Source: Stenogyne calaminthoides
Lineage: Eukaryota; Streptophyta; Magnoliopsida; Lamiales; Lamiaceae
Reading direction: 5' to 3'
Assembly: GCA_037126765.1 (NCBI GenBank)
Contig: JBBCBC010000016.1
Span: 14,744,728-14,808,727 of the forward strand
Length of the DNA: 64,000 bases
Part shown: positions 9,761-21,560 of the stretch, piece by piece
Numbering within the stretch: the stretch's first letter is position 1
Layout of the letters: each line of letters opens with the position of its first letter
Position numbers and translations under genes: made by a program
Notes under the pieces: model-generated
Database searches by the model: none
What the model was told of the DNA's origin: nothing
The model's input: only the letters and a program-made list of their open reading frames with translations

Positions 9761-11664
9761 CATTCTATCCATCAGAGCATCTAACCGATCTTTCTCGAAT
9801 GGTCCCACCCATCTTGGCAAACTCATAGTACATCTGCTTGAAGCTTACTGGATCAAGAGATTTGTCTGATCGAAGAGGTGGAATGATGGTCTCAAATGGA
9901 GGTGCTTCAGGAATCAGGCCCATCTCCTCACCTTCAGACATTACCAAGTCGTAGAAATGTGGGTGTTTTGTCTCGGCGAGCGACCACCGAATTCTTCATT
10001 GAATTCATACGATCATCTGTCGTCGGGATCTTCTCCAGAACATAAACGTCAATCAGCCATTCTCCTCTAACCTTATCCCATTCTGGCAGCCAGTTCTTCT
10101 TTGAGACCAGAATGTCCTTGACAGGAGCAGGTAAGGCTTTCTCTTCCCATGAAACATCCTTTGCTGAGGCGGCCTTCTTCCTCTTTCTTCTTACATACCT
10201 GGTCGCCAGCCCTTTGCTTTCAGCAAGTTTCTTCTTTCTCTGTGCTGCCTCAATAACTGCCCTTCTAGCTTTATGCTCTTCTTCTTGTGCAGCAGTTAAT
10301 TGCACCCTTGCTCTGGTCCGCTTCGGAGGTTGGACAGTTTCCACTACTTGCTTCCCTCTCTTTCTTGTTTTCAGCTGGGTCTCCTCCTCGGCCTCCTCTT
10401 CTTCAGATAATTTCTTTATCAGCTCAAGACTTTTGGCTTAATCTTCTGCTTCAAGTCTTTTCTGAACTGAGGAAGATAAGTCTTCAATCTTATCAACCCT
10501 CTGAACCACCTAAGATATCATAGTCTTCTGTTCAGAAAGTTCTTTTCCCTGAGCTGCTATGGCTTCTCCATGATGTTCAACTGTTTGAAAGAGTTCCACC
10601 AGTTCGGTGTCAGGAATGTTCATAGTTGGTATTGAAGGTTCTGGCATGGCAGATGGTTCAGCAGACGGTTCAGACAGTATAGATGAGGTTTCAGCTAGTA
10701 TCAACTGCATCTGTTTTTCTGGCTCTTGTCCTTCCCCCTTTTTGGTTTCGGCAAAAATTGGTGACAGTCTGTTTGACAGATTTACCAGCTGAGTGGAAAT
10801 CTCCTCCTTTAGACATGCAATATCCTTAGGCGTGGAAAACGAAGGTTCTAGGCTCAGAAGCCTGTTCAGAACAGATTCAATGGCCTTCTTGGATTGGTTA
10901 ACAGAACCCTCAAATCGTTTACACCCTAGATCCAGACAAGTTTCTGTATGTTCTAAGGATCCCCAGACACTTTCCACCTCCAGATCGACGAAGTAGTCCT
11001 CGGGGAGAGACTTCATCAGAATCAAAAACTCCTCAACACTTTTCAACCTTATGTCCCTCCAGAACACAATCTTCTCTATCTTTTCCTGAGGACTCGGATG
11101 ATTGATGAGGTCCGGGCAGATGTCAAGCAGATAAGCTTTTATCTGCTGCTTCAGAATGTATAAAACCAGATCTTCTTCCTCAGGCGTTCCCAGTTGAATC
11201 TTCGTGTTAAACGGATTGTGGGAGACAGAGACATATCTATCATATGTGGGCTCAGTCTCCATGAGCGTCTGCTCCTCAATCGTTTCTTCTTGAGTTCTGT
11301 TGGCTTTTTTGGAACTGGAACAATTGTTTCTGGTTCTGGAACAAATATTTGTTCTGGCTGTGGAGAAGTGGGAGGTAAGTCAAACATTGGTTCAACTGGC
11401 TGAGGTGGGGGTGAGGGTGACTTGGATGTGGGAGTAGGGGATCTCTCTCTTCGGAACACAGTGCTAAGAGGCATGGAATCAGAAGGTGATTCCTTCCCCA
11501 GATGGTGCAGCCTCTGCTTCCCTCTCAGCTACACTTTCAACAGTTCTCTCCAACATCTGTTCCTCCTGAACAACTTCTCTTTCTAAACTGACAGTTCGTT
11601 CTGGACTCTCAGCAGCTTCCACATTTGATTCCAGATGAATCAGCTATGTCTCTCTTCCAATCTG
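9761..11664 (-). pseudogene. Sirevirus F extra (env-like) ORF, C-terminal part
   Basis: Reading leftward, open pieces lie at 11151-11474, 10510-11262, 9934-10344 and 9765-9947, in changing frames. The first is Pro/Glu-rich. The second (250 codons) is acidic with predicted helix-rich text. The third is very basic, with a run like YVRRKRKKAA that could be a nuclear-localisation-type cluster, and the last resembles a C-terminal tail. It lies between pol and the polypurine tract, as in Sireviruses that carry a third ORF. No signal peptide or membrane segment is visible. The N-terminal side continues at 13366-14047 and 55820-55909 across younger insertions. Function unknown; env-like by position only. 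Confidence 0.7.
11660..11664. repeat. Target-site duplication of E solo LTR (left copy)
   Basis: ATCTG at left and ATATG at 13366-13370 match at four of five bases, as expected for an old 5-bp copia duplication. Confidence 0.6.
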
Positions 11665-13365
11665 TGTTGGGAAATTAGGGGTGCCCGGATATATTCGAGA
11701 TGATTTTAAATACATATTTAAATTAATCTATTAATTACTAACATGAATTAATCCTAAATCAATTCAACATAATAATTAATAAGCGAATAAAAAATATGCG
11801 TACACGTAATCCACTTAAATCCTAAGCATGCGGAATCTAGGAGTTACAAGATTACTAACCTCTTGTAGAGACGACTGATGAGACGATGGATCAACCCAAA
11901 GAGCCTTCCCAAATATGTCCCAAGTCCACAAACGCAATCCGGTGGGAGGATTCACACGAATAATTTTAATAAGAGGGAAAACCAAAAATATTTTGCCACC
12001 ACCTTTGTGGATTTCTAATATTTTCAACACATGGAATTGCAATTGAGAATGAACAATTCATCCCCTATTTATAGGGAGGAGGGGGGCCGATTTTTTAGGT
12101 CAAGAAATTGAGGGAGAAAATCCAAGAAATTTTGAATATATCTCCTATATTCTTTTCTCCTTAATTAAATTTTCCATAAAAATCTCTTCCCCTATTTATA
12201 CCTAATTTTTGAAAATAACAAGGAAAAAAGAATCAAGATTTGACTTCTTGAATTTATGGGATAATTATGTATTCCTACAATACTTATCTCTTTCCATAAA
12301 ATATCTACAAAAAAATCAAGACAATATTTTCTACCTTTTTCCTACATATTTTTCGAAAATATTCATAGAAATATTAGGCAAATTATTTTCTTCTATCTTT
12401 CATTAATTGGACTTTATTTTGGGCTATTTGAGGGGCCTTTACGAGAATTAAGATTGGACCTCCAATGGACTATGGAGCTATAATATTGGGCCAAATATTA
12501 TTAAAAGTCCATTAATATTAATTTATTCCACTATAAAATTAATATTGAACTATCCATCTTAATCCATATTACGACATTACTATAATATGGCTCCCAGTCA
12601 TTATTTCCCGTGTTTGAGATTATTTTAGTCCATTAATTAATTAAGCCACTGAACAAGCTTTATATTAATTAATATCTTTATCCTTGGAGTAAAGACATCT
12701 CAATATTATTATCCATACCGGAAATAAATTTTCACTTGCAAGATTTGGTATGATAAAGGTTCTGAGCCCACCAATGGGACAAATCAAACAAGACGTACTT
12801 GCACACGATTCTCCATATTAAATGTCGGCAATCGTCATGTAATTAATAATATTGACCAAGATATAAGGTATCAAATCGCAATGACTCTGTTCCTATCATA
12901 AGTCAAAGCAATAGTTATTAATTTCACACGATCCTATTTAAGGGACGGAGATTAAGAAACAACACACCACTGAGGTCTAATTCTTGTATATTCAGTACCG
13001 AAGAATTTATCCTCATGTAGGTCCTATTCAACGCATCCAAATGCACTAGTATAATCTCTTGGTCAAGACAAGCCAATCCGAGTCTTATACATCAACCTTT
13101 CATGATGGTTTGTTCATTTCCGTATAGGTTGTGAATTTGTACTTAATTACGAGGAGTTGTTAATTTGATCTTTTGTGATCTGGTATCATCAAATTGACTA
13201 CAACGTAATATGTACTGACTTTATTGAACGGGTTTGCAATAAATATATATAGCACTCATTCATATTTAAATGCAATAGTGATTAATAATTTATTTCAGTA
13301 AGTAAATAAGAAAACTCAGTTTGGTTATACAAAGTAAAAGCATACTTTTTAGTATAATCCCAACA
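11665..13365 (-). repeat. Solo LTR of copia subfamily E
   Basis: 1701 bp, TGTTGGGAAATTAGGGGTGC at the left edge and ATAATCCCAACA at the right. No PBS, leader, polypurine tract or coding DNA is attached; F's env-like ORF resumes on both sides. It therefore arose by recombination between the two LTRs of a full E element. It matches the E3 LTR 56604-58301 along its whole length. Minus-strand TATA-like box CTATAAATAGG at about 12064-12074. Confidence 0.88.
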
Positions 13366-14047
13366 ATATGTTCAGGCTCGCCTGTCTCCGATATCGGCTC
13401 AGATGGGTCCACTACTGCCTTCTGTTGAATTGAAGTGATCTTCTTCTACTTTTTCTCTACAACCTCTGGCTTCTTGGCCAGAGTTTTTCTCTTCATCCTC
13501 TTAGGAGCAGTCTGCGTCTCAGACGACTCGGCAGCCTTGGAACCCTTGCCTTCTCCTCTTGTTCTGGGTACATACGGTGTTGGAGTCATCAGATTGCCCA
13601 GATAACGGTTCATCCTTCTCCAAAATGGCCTTAAAATTTGCCAAATAGACCTTCTTTCCTTCCTCATTCCACTCGAAGTTATCTGGCAGCTTGTCATCTA
13701 GTAGAATTGACACTTTGTGGATATACGAGCATTTCAGAGTCAGATAAACTTCGTTTCTCTCGTTCAACTTGAATTTGGCTGTTTCCTTCAGCAACTTTGA
13801 CTTGAACAGTCCAGCCCAATTTAGATTTTCGGCCTTGCTGATTATTGTTGTCATTACATTCTGCTTTACAGCAGTAAGAGCATCTAGACCGTGTGTGATA
13901 CACAAAATCACCTTGGACACGATCTCAAACAGAAGATGATATTTCCGTCTGAGATGTGGTACTTTGACATTGAATACTTGCTCTATGTTGGCCGGTCTTA
14001 ACAAGACATCCTCCAGGTAAGTTTTCTCATCGATTCCTGTTGTGAAT
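13366..14047 (-). pseudogene. Sirevirus F extra (env-like) ORF, middle part
   Basis: Open frame 13519-14004 (161 codons) and 13446-13697 in another frame. It contains YHLLFEIVSKVIL followed about 30 residues later by LNWAGL. In B's extra ORF the corresponding text is YRILLDIVSKYIM ... FNWLKF, so the two are homologous though diverged. This fixes the region as part of the Sirevirus third ORF and not host DNA. The D array begins at 14048, and the ORF picks up again at 55820 after the same 5 bases TGAAT. Confidence 0.75.
14043..14047. repeat. Target-site duplication TGAAT of the D array (left copy)
   Basis: TGAAT immediately left of the LTR terminus TGTTGGGG. The identical TGAAT is at 55820-55824 immediately right of the LTR terminus CCCAACA. 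F coding sequence lies on both outer sides. Confidence 0.85.
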
Positions 14048-14223
14048 TGTTGGGGAATTAATTGCCCGGATCTATTCGGGATAAATATTTAAATACAAAT
14101 TTAATTCTAACAATTATTACTAGCATGAATTAATCCTATATTAATTCAAATAATAATTCAACAACAAATCATGCATATAAACAGTTCACATAAATCCTAT
14201 GCATGCAGAATTGCTATGGGTTT
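14048..14223 (-). repeat. D-type LTR head, truncated
   Basis: Begins TGTTGGGGAATTAATTGCCC and matches the first about 176 bases of the D LTRs, then breaks off after GGGTTT. It is the outermost left LTR remnant of the array. Confidence 0.8.
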
Positions 14224-14743
14224 CACATAAATCCTACACCCGATCTTGTTTTAATTCTTAATCGGCGTGCGTGCCTACAAAAAATAAATAAACGTGCGTT
14301 CGCGAAACTATTACATTGATCAAATCAAACAAATTTCTAATCCCGTGGATTAGGATCCGTCTTTTAATTCTTCGTCTAAATTCCTCCGTTTCCAATCCGG
14401 TTACAATTTATTTACAAAAATAAATAAACCTAGATCTAGACTAGTCTATTACATTGATCAAATCAAACAAATTCTAATCTACTCGTGGATTTTCTCACGA
14501 GGAAAAATGAAATCGAACAAATCGAATTAAAAAACCACAATTTATATGCATGCATAAATAAACACATTAAATTCCATGACAATTGGATAAGCAAAAAAAA
14601 AGATTCTAGATTTCAACTATCCAATTTTTCAAATTTAATGAAAATGAATTAAATTATCAATTTGAAAAAATGAATTTAATAAAGATATATGAGAGAAATT
14701 AAGGCTCGATAGAAATCTTGAATCAAGTCAAGGAGAAATTGGG
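14224..14743 (-). repeat. D leader remnants, partly duplicated
   Basis: 14353-14700 matches the AT-rich part of the D1 leader (TTTACAAAAATAAATAAACC, CTAGATCTAGACTAGTCTAT, CATGACAATTGGATA). 14243-14352 is a second, more degraded version of the same text. The PBS side (about 14710-14740) is eroded. No coding DNA of this D unit remains. Confidence 0.65.
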
Positions 14744-14820
14744 AATTAATTATTCGGGGATGATCTATTTGAGGATGAATATTTAAATACAAATTTAATT
14801 CTAGCAATTATTACTAGCAT
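14744..14820 (-). repeat. D-type LTR start, interrupted by B
   Basis: GGGAATTAATTATTCGGGG to ACTAGCAT matches the first about 77 bases of a D LTR. B's LTR text begins at 14821. The same text reappears right of B at 24926. Confidence 0.65.
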
Positions 14821-16357
14821 TGAAGGTGTCTACCTTTAAAGACTTCAAGAGAAGATCAAAAAAGTCAAAAAAGAGGAAGACATCATATGCACCATCATAT
14901 GACATCGATATATCTGTAAAGACTCGAGAAGACTCTGAAAAACTCGAAGGACAAATGAAGATGAAAAAATGAAAAAGATGTCAAAAAGTACAAAGTTCCG
15001 TATAAATGAAAAAAGTGAAGACCGAAGGATACATGAAAGGCTATTGCCTAAAACGATGTTAGTTAAGGAGTTTTCAAACCCTAAATATGGTCGGAGTTTG
15101 TAAAAAAGAGCTCACACACCATAAGAGGAAACTCACGGGTTATTTGAAAAAAGATGGATAGTTTGCAAAAAAGAGTGAATGAAATGGTGTATGCCTATAA
15201 ATTTAGGGAGTCAAACTTCTACATTGTAAGGTTTTCAAAGAGTGACCTTGGTGGCCTATAAATTTGTAAGGACCTTCTCAAGAGGTTCAAACTTATTATC
15301 AAGAGCACAAAGCACAAAGTTAAAGCACTCGAAAAACTTAGAATTTCCCAAGTGCTTTTATATTGAAGAGAGCTCACTAAACTAAGCCTAGCTTGATAAG
15401 ACATATCCGAAGCTTAGTCGAGATATCCTAACCCTTTGCATTGTACTTCATTGTAAAGGATATCTCATCCTAGTTGGAAACCAACCGAGAAACCTCAAAA
15501 CCCTTGAGAAGGTAGTTGGAGTGTGTTTGTTGGTGAGAAGAGTTGTAAAGAGTTAGTAAACTACGTGGAGTAGTCAGAAAGCTCTAAGAGGTGAAGTTAG
15601 TAAGCTACAAAGGTAGTCTGAAAGCTTGTTTGTGTTTGAGTAAGTAAACTACGGAGGAAGTCAGAAAGTTCAAGGTCGGGTTGAGTAAGTAAACTACGTG
15701 GAGTAGTCAGAAAGCTCAGGGCCGAGTTGAGTAAGTTAACTACGCGAGGTAGTCAGAAAGCTCAGGAAGTGATTTGTGAATTTCTCTGAGGATCAGAGAG
15801 AGTGGACGTAGGAGCTTGAGTCTCTGAACCACTATAAACTGCTGTGTTGTTTATTGCTTTCTTTATCTGTGCTTAACTGTTGCATCACTGAGTTTGAAAG
15901 CATATTTTCACTGATATTTCAGTTGGAATCAATCCACTGGAAGTTGCATGTAATTGAATCACAGCTTAATCACTATTCCATTAAAGGAAGGTTTTCAAAG
16001 AAAGCTTAAACGCAGTATAAACTAAAGGTCCAACCATTTCAAGACATCGAGTAGCTAGAACAGATAGTTACCAAACCGAACTTACTCTTACGAGGGTTGA
16101 TTAAGTTAGTTATTATCGATCCAAGCAACTCAGATCTCTGAAACTTCGGGACTCGGTTGGGATTATCGAGGTTCCGAAAAGCATTTCAGATCATGCCTGT
16201 CTCGATAGACTTTGACTCGAGTGATTTGTGCTTCTCGGGACCTAATCTTGAGGATTATCGACCCAAGTGAACTTCGATAAAAAAAGTTTTAAAAAAAACA
16301 CGAACACGTGTATTCCCCCATACACGTGTAAGACTCGTTTTTACTTTGGGACCAACA
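14821..16357 (+). repeat. 5' LTR of B, 5'-truncated
   Basis: Starts TGAAGGTGTCTACCTTTAAA, which corresponds to about base 633 of A's LTR, and ends GGGACCAACA at 16357. It keeps the TATA-like box (CCTATAAATT, near 15196), five units of the 42-bp repeat (about 15555-15775) and the paired G-box inverted repeat (16304-16329). Confidence 0.88.
15555..15775 (+). repeat. LTR tandem repeat of about 42 bp, five units (B)
   Basis: Units of the form AGTAAGTAAACTACG..GTAGTCAGAAAGCTC. It lies about 360 bases downstream of the TATA-like box and so is probably part of the transcript leader. Confidence 0.85.
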
Positions 16358-16359
16358 AG

Positions 16360-16371
16360 TGGTATCAAAGC
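16360..16371 (+). other. Primer-binding site of B with hairpin
   Basis: TGGTATCAAAGC, two bases after the LTR, one change from TGGTATCAGAGC. Its last bases start the perfect 11-bp stem AAAGCGGTGGT / ACCACCGCTTT with an 8-base loop (16367-16396). Confidence 0.88.
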
Positions 16372-16483
16372 GGTGGTTCAACTTGACCACCGCTTTGTTG
16401 ATAAAAAGTTTTATTTGCTAAAAATACTTGTGGTCTATCTGAATCGATCTTATTCTTTGAATTTTTCAAAAGCTCGGATAAAA

Positions 16484-18722
16484 ATGTCTTCTAAAAAACT
16501 TCCCATGTTCTTAGTGGAGAACTATGATCTATGGAGATCGAGAATGCGGGGCTCACCAGATTCAAAACATGAGCGAATGTGGAGAGTGGTCTCGAAGGGC
16601 CATTTCAATTTCTTGTGGTGAATCCGGAGGAAGAAGAAGATGAGAGAATTGATCCTAGAGCAGAATTTTCTAAGTCGATGACCAAGTGACTCTGAGGAGA
16701 GAAAGTTAGTCAATCTAGACTACATTGCAAAAAAGACACACTATCAAAGTACAATTGATGATGGTGTGATGGGAATGATCTCTCACCGTAATCTTTGCTA
16801 AAGAGATTTGGGATACACTAGTTTGTAATGTGCCAAGGTGCAGATCATATAAAAAAAAACAAAATTTCAATTGGCAATTGGAAAGTTTGATAGTTTTGAA
16901 ATGGATGATGGTTAATCAATAGACAAATTGGAAGTCGATTCACTAGCATCATGAATGATCTAAATGCACTTGGAAAGAAATATCCACAAAGAGAAATTGC
17001 ATTGAAAATTCTTAGAGGTCTTTCTAAGAAATGGGATATTCATGCAGTGGTGATTGAAAACACCAAGAACATTAATTCAATGCCATACCAACAAGTCTTC
17101 TCTGAGCTGAAGGCCTATGAATTTGTAATTGATAAGAAATCCAAAAAAGGCTGACAGAAAGATGATTCATCATCTAGTAAGAATGTGGCTTTAAAAGCCA
17201 AAGATAAAACCTGTAAAACTAGAGAGTCTGAGAACTCCCTTGCTAAAAATCAGGATGAGCTTGAGGATAAGCTAGCACTGATGGCAAGGAGGTTTGAAAG
17301 ACTTAATAGTCGATATGGAAAATACAAAAGCTATTACAGGAACCACAGGTACCAAAAGAGACCTGAGGACAAATCAACTGAGAAGAAGAAGGACCTGAAA
17401 GCTGAAGGGTCTTCATCCAGAAAGAAGGACTCAAAGTCCAAAGAAGAAAGTGATCAGGATGATGATGCCAACAGATGCTATAATTGCCAAAAGAAAGGTC
17501 ACTTCCAGTATGATTGTCCAGATTTGAGTGCTAAGGAGAGAAGAGAAAGGCAAGCTAAAAGAGACAAGAAGTTCTCTAGCAAAAAGACCATGGTTGCAGA
17601 AGAAGAACATTCTGAGGAGGGATCTAGCTCTTCAGATGAGATATTCTCAGACAGTGAAAGTGATGACATTTGTCTGATGGCCATTGAGGAGGTAAACTCT
17701 TTTTTCTCTGTTGTTGCTCCAACACTAGCACAAGAGTTGTCAAGTTCAACTGTAAACAACCAATTTGACCTGATGGATTCTTTTGAGAATCTGATGAAGG
17801 ACTATGCTGTTTTACAAGAACTGCTAAATGAAACTCAAGAGCAGAATAAAGAACTGAAAGCTGAAAATCTAAAATGGAAAGACTCTAGCAAAACTGAAAT
17901 CACTTCTCAATTAATGGGAGCTACAGAACTGTGAGGATAGTGCAAAGAAGAAGTTAACTCTATTGAATACTGCATCTAAAGTAATAGATGAAATTCAGAG
18001 TTACCAGAGATCTGTCACTATAAAATCTGGATTGGGATACATTCCAGGGGGAACCTCACAAGGTTATCTAAATGCTGCATCAAGTAGCAAGAAGACAATC
18101 TTTGTAAAACCAGTGGCACCTACACTTCAAACTGAATAAATGCGAAAGGTTGTAGACAAGGGAAAAGGACCTATGGTCTCAGTAAAACTGAATGATCAGG
18201 TAGGAAAGCCCAAACCTCAGGTAAAGGCTAGAAAACCTGAGCACTCAGTTGGAAAGTTTCAGGCAAGTACTTCAAAGCCTCAGGCTAAGAATGCAAACCT
18301 GAAAGGCTCCACACTGAACCATCAGAGGAATCCTCAGATGAGAAACACTCAGCAGAGACATTCTCAACTGAAGAGACCAAGTCCTCAGTATACTTAAAGA
18401 CCCAGATTTCAGTACAGGCAACCTGAACCCCACTTTCCTAAGGGTAAAGGTTACCTGAACCCGAGTCATCAAAGATTTAGACCGGATGCACTGAAGCCAA
18501 AGCAAATGAACAGAAGGCCTGAACCAAAGAAAAATTCAAAAGCCCATGTTCATGCTAAAGCTAGCACACATACACAGAAAACTGAGTAGTAAATGTGTAT
18601 GTTGATGTTTATGGATGACAAATTAGCCACTCTATAGTGATTAGAGTTGTCAAGCAAATTTGGATTCCGAAAGGTACATCTAACCTTGTAGGACCCTACA
18701 CAAATTGGGTACCTAAAAACTG
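16484..18722 (+). pseudogene. Sirevirus B gag (broken, long open pieces)
   Basis: Starts at ATG 16484 (MSSKKLPMFLVENYDLW). The capsid-like middle is open at 16951-17154. The best piece is 17185-17934 (249 codons): a Lys/Ser-rich stretch, a CCHC knuckle CYNCQKKGHFQYDC near residue 98 that would bind RNA, then an acidic Ser/Glu region and a helix-rich tail. The frame opens again at 18140-18397 with a basic Gln/Pro-rich domain before the protease. Frames break near 16620-16950, 17155, 17935 and 18400. Compared with A, about 170 bases of the coiled region after 17925 are missing. It packages element RNA; not translatable as one protein here. Confidence 0.85.
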
Positions 18723-20560
18723 ATCTTTTTTTTCAGGAGGAAAACAAGGGCACTAAGCTGATTAAAGATCACATAGCACTGATGAGCAGAGATGAAAAGG
18801 CCCCTGATGTATGGTATCTTGACAGTGGATGTTCAAGACATATGACAGGATTCAAGAAGATACTCAGTGACTATGTTGAACAAAGAGGCCCACAGATCAC
18901 TTTTGGAGATAACTCCAAGGGACATACTGAAGTATATGGAACTTTGGAAATCAACTCAGTTCATATCCATGGTGTTTCATATGTATATGGATTGAAGCAT
19001 AATTTACTTTCAATAAGCCAATTCTGTGATAAAGGTTTTAATGTTGAGTTCTCTAAGAACTTATGTTATGTGAAAGATGATACAACCACGTAAAAATATT
19101 CTTGTTGGTACTAGAAAGGAAATGTGTATCTTTGTCGATTGGAGTTCAACTCCTAAAGATACATGTTTGGTTGCTAAAAGTTCCACAGATACCCGATTGG
19201 TTATGGCATAAAAGAATGAATCACGAATTTTAAAACCCTGAATAAGCTTGCAAGATTAGCTCTTGTAAGAGGGTTGCCTAATGAAGTGTTGAAGAAGGAA
19301 CATATTTGTGATGCGTGCGAAAAAAAAGGAAAACAAATTAGAGCATCATTTAAAAGCAAAGTAGATGTTTCTCCGATGAGAATACTTCCGATTCTTGCAT
19401 ATGGATCTTTTTGGTCCTATAACACCAAAGTGAGCACTAATGGCATGAAATACACATTGGTAGTAGTTGATGACTACTCAAGATATACTTGGGTCATATT
19501 CTTACTCAAGAAGAAAGAGACTCGAGATAAAAGTTCGCGAGAATCATCGAAAAGGCTTAGTATTGAGAAAAATCGAGTGTGGTCAAAATCGAGATCGACA
19601 AAAGGAACTGAATTTATAAATCATATCATATCGATTATTTGCAAAGAAATGGAATTTCACATGAAACATCAAGCGCAAGGACCCTCAACAAAATGGTGTT
19701 CTTGAAAAAGAAGGAACATGACTCGAAAGAAGCTGCAAGGACAATGATAATTTGAAGTCGATATTCCTAAAAGGTTTTGAAATTTGAAGCTTTTCAACCT
19801 TTGCATGCTACTCTCGAAACAGATCCATCTTCGACCAAGAGTCAAGGAAAAACACCCTATGAGCTTTGGAATGAAAGGAAGCCTCTTGTTTCTTTCTTTT
19901 CGTGTGTTTGGTTGCAAGTGTTTCATACACAATAATGGTAAAGATCGTTGAAAACATTTGATAGTAAAGGCGATGAAGGAATATTCTTAGGATATTCTCA
20001 AGTCAAGAAAGCTTTCGAGTTTACAAATCAGAGGACTCTTATTGTGGAGGAAACACCTCATGTTGTTTTTGATGAATCTACTTGTGTTCGGAAGAAACGA
20101 GAACATGATGCGAGATGAACTGACCAAGAAGATCACCAGTTAAGCACGAAAAAGAATGACAAATCATCCATCGAACACGAAAAGAAGAAGTCGGTCCACT
20201 ATCTATGATTGGAGTGACTCGGACTTCGAAAAAAGAAGTTCAGGATGGAATTCGAGGATGGTGAGACTCGGGAAAGCCAACACACCAAAAAGTGACCAAT
20301 CTGAGCAGACACCGATTTGACTTCGGTATGTGATGCCAATGAAGATGTGGTCACGGTGAGGCAAATTCTGAATCTATCAACAAAGGGGAAAAAATGTCTC
20401 GACAATGTTCGAATAGAATTTCCCTTGAGGAAGATGATTCCTTTCTCCTTTTTGTTGTTCCTCGAGTTTCTTGAATTAATCGAACCTAACATTTCAAATG
20501 TTGAGGATCTTATTTGAAGGGGGAACATCAAGAAGGAAATGGTTAGATAGTCATCCTACA
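18723..20560 (+). pseudogene. Sirevirus B protease and integrase
   Basis: The protease is intact in frame 18782-19093: YLDSGCSRHMTG with the catalytic Asp-Ser-Gly at 18821-18829. The integrase follows. The zinc-binding segment ends in the ICDACEKKGKQ block (in frame 19274-19705), and the core contains VVVDDYSRYTWVIFLLKK. The core's second half and the linker to RT (19706-20560) are shattered. CG-containing text such as TCGAAAGAAG stands where copies elsewhere read CTGA or CAG. Integrase would insert the cDNA; the catalytic D,D,E set cannot be followed in one frame. Confidence 0.82.
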
Positions 20561-21560
20561 AGTCGATTGTGGGTGATCTAATGAAGGTGTTAAAACAAGA
20601 AGGTTCCATGGTGAGAGTGCACCATTCGCTACTTCCTATCGAGGAGAAAGAACTCTTCGAGATTGGTGAAGCTCTACAAGATTCTCATTTGGATTCTTCT
20701 ATGCAAGATGAAATTTGAATCAATTTTCAAGGAATGAAGTATGGGAGCTAGTAGATAGACTGAAAAGGCACAATGTCATTGGAACCAAGTGGGTTTTAAG
20801 AATAAAAGAGATGAAAACAACAACATTGTAAGAAACAAGGCAAGGCTAGTTGCACAAGGTTATTCCCAAGAAAATGGCTTGGATTATGATGAAACCTTTA
20901 CACCTGTTGCAAGACTAGAAGCCATCAGATTGTTTCTTGCATATGTTGCCCACATGAAGTTCACAGTCTATCAAATGGATGTGAAAAGTGCATTTCTGAA
21001 TGGTGTGCTTAAAGAAGAGGTTTATGTGGAACAACCTCCTGGTTTCAAACAGAATGACCAAGTTTACAGGCTCAGAAAAGCTTTGTATGGTCTCAAGCAA
21101 GCACCTAGAGCATGGTATGATACTCTTTCTCAGTTTCTTACTGACCATGGTTTTGTCAAAGGGACTGTTGATAGAACTCTGTTCAGGATAGAAGATGGGG
21201 AAGATATCTTACTGGTTCAGATATATGTTGATGACATCATTTTTGGATCTCCAAACCATCAGCTGTGTGAAAAGTTTTCAACACTGATGAAAGGCAAGTT
21301 TGAGATGTCAATGATGGGAGAGATGAATTTCTTTCTAGGTCTTCAAGTGAAACAATTAAAGGAAGGAATCTTCATCAACCAGGCAAAGTACACCAGAGAT
21401 CTGATTGGCAAATATGGTGTACAGAATTGCAATGCAGTTAGGATTCCTATTAATACTAACTACAAGATGATTGATCGATTCTCGAAGGAAAATCGGTGAG
21501 TCATAATCGATTATATAGAGGAATCATTTGATCATTGCTCTATCTCACGGCAAGTAGGCG
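20561..21560 (+). CDS. Sirevirus B reverse transcriptase (open segment of broken pol)
   Basis: Open for 236 codons at 20789-21499, the best-preserved catalytic domain in the window. It synthesises element cDNA in the particle. Visible blocks in order: ARLVAQGYSQENGLDYDETF (fingers), VYQMDVKSAFLNG with the first catalytic Asp, LYGLKQAPRAWYD, the active-site box IYVDDIIFGS (Tyr-Val-Asp-Asp codons 21224-21235) and FEMSMMGEMNFFLGLQ, which is characteristic of the SIRE lineage. The upstream WVFK-type start is a frame away (about 20730-20790), and the frame fails after 21470 where ATCGATTCTCGAAGG-type text begins. The ATG at 20789 is internal to pol, not a true start. Confidence 0.9.
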
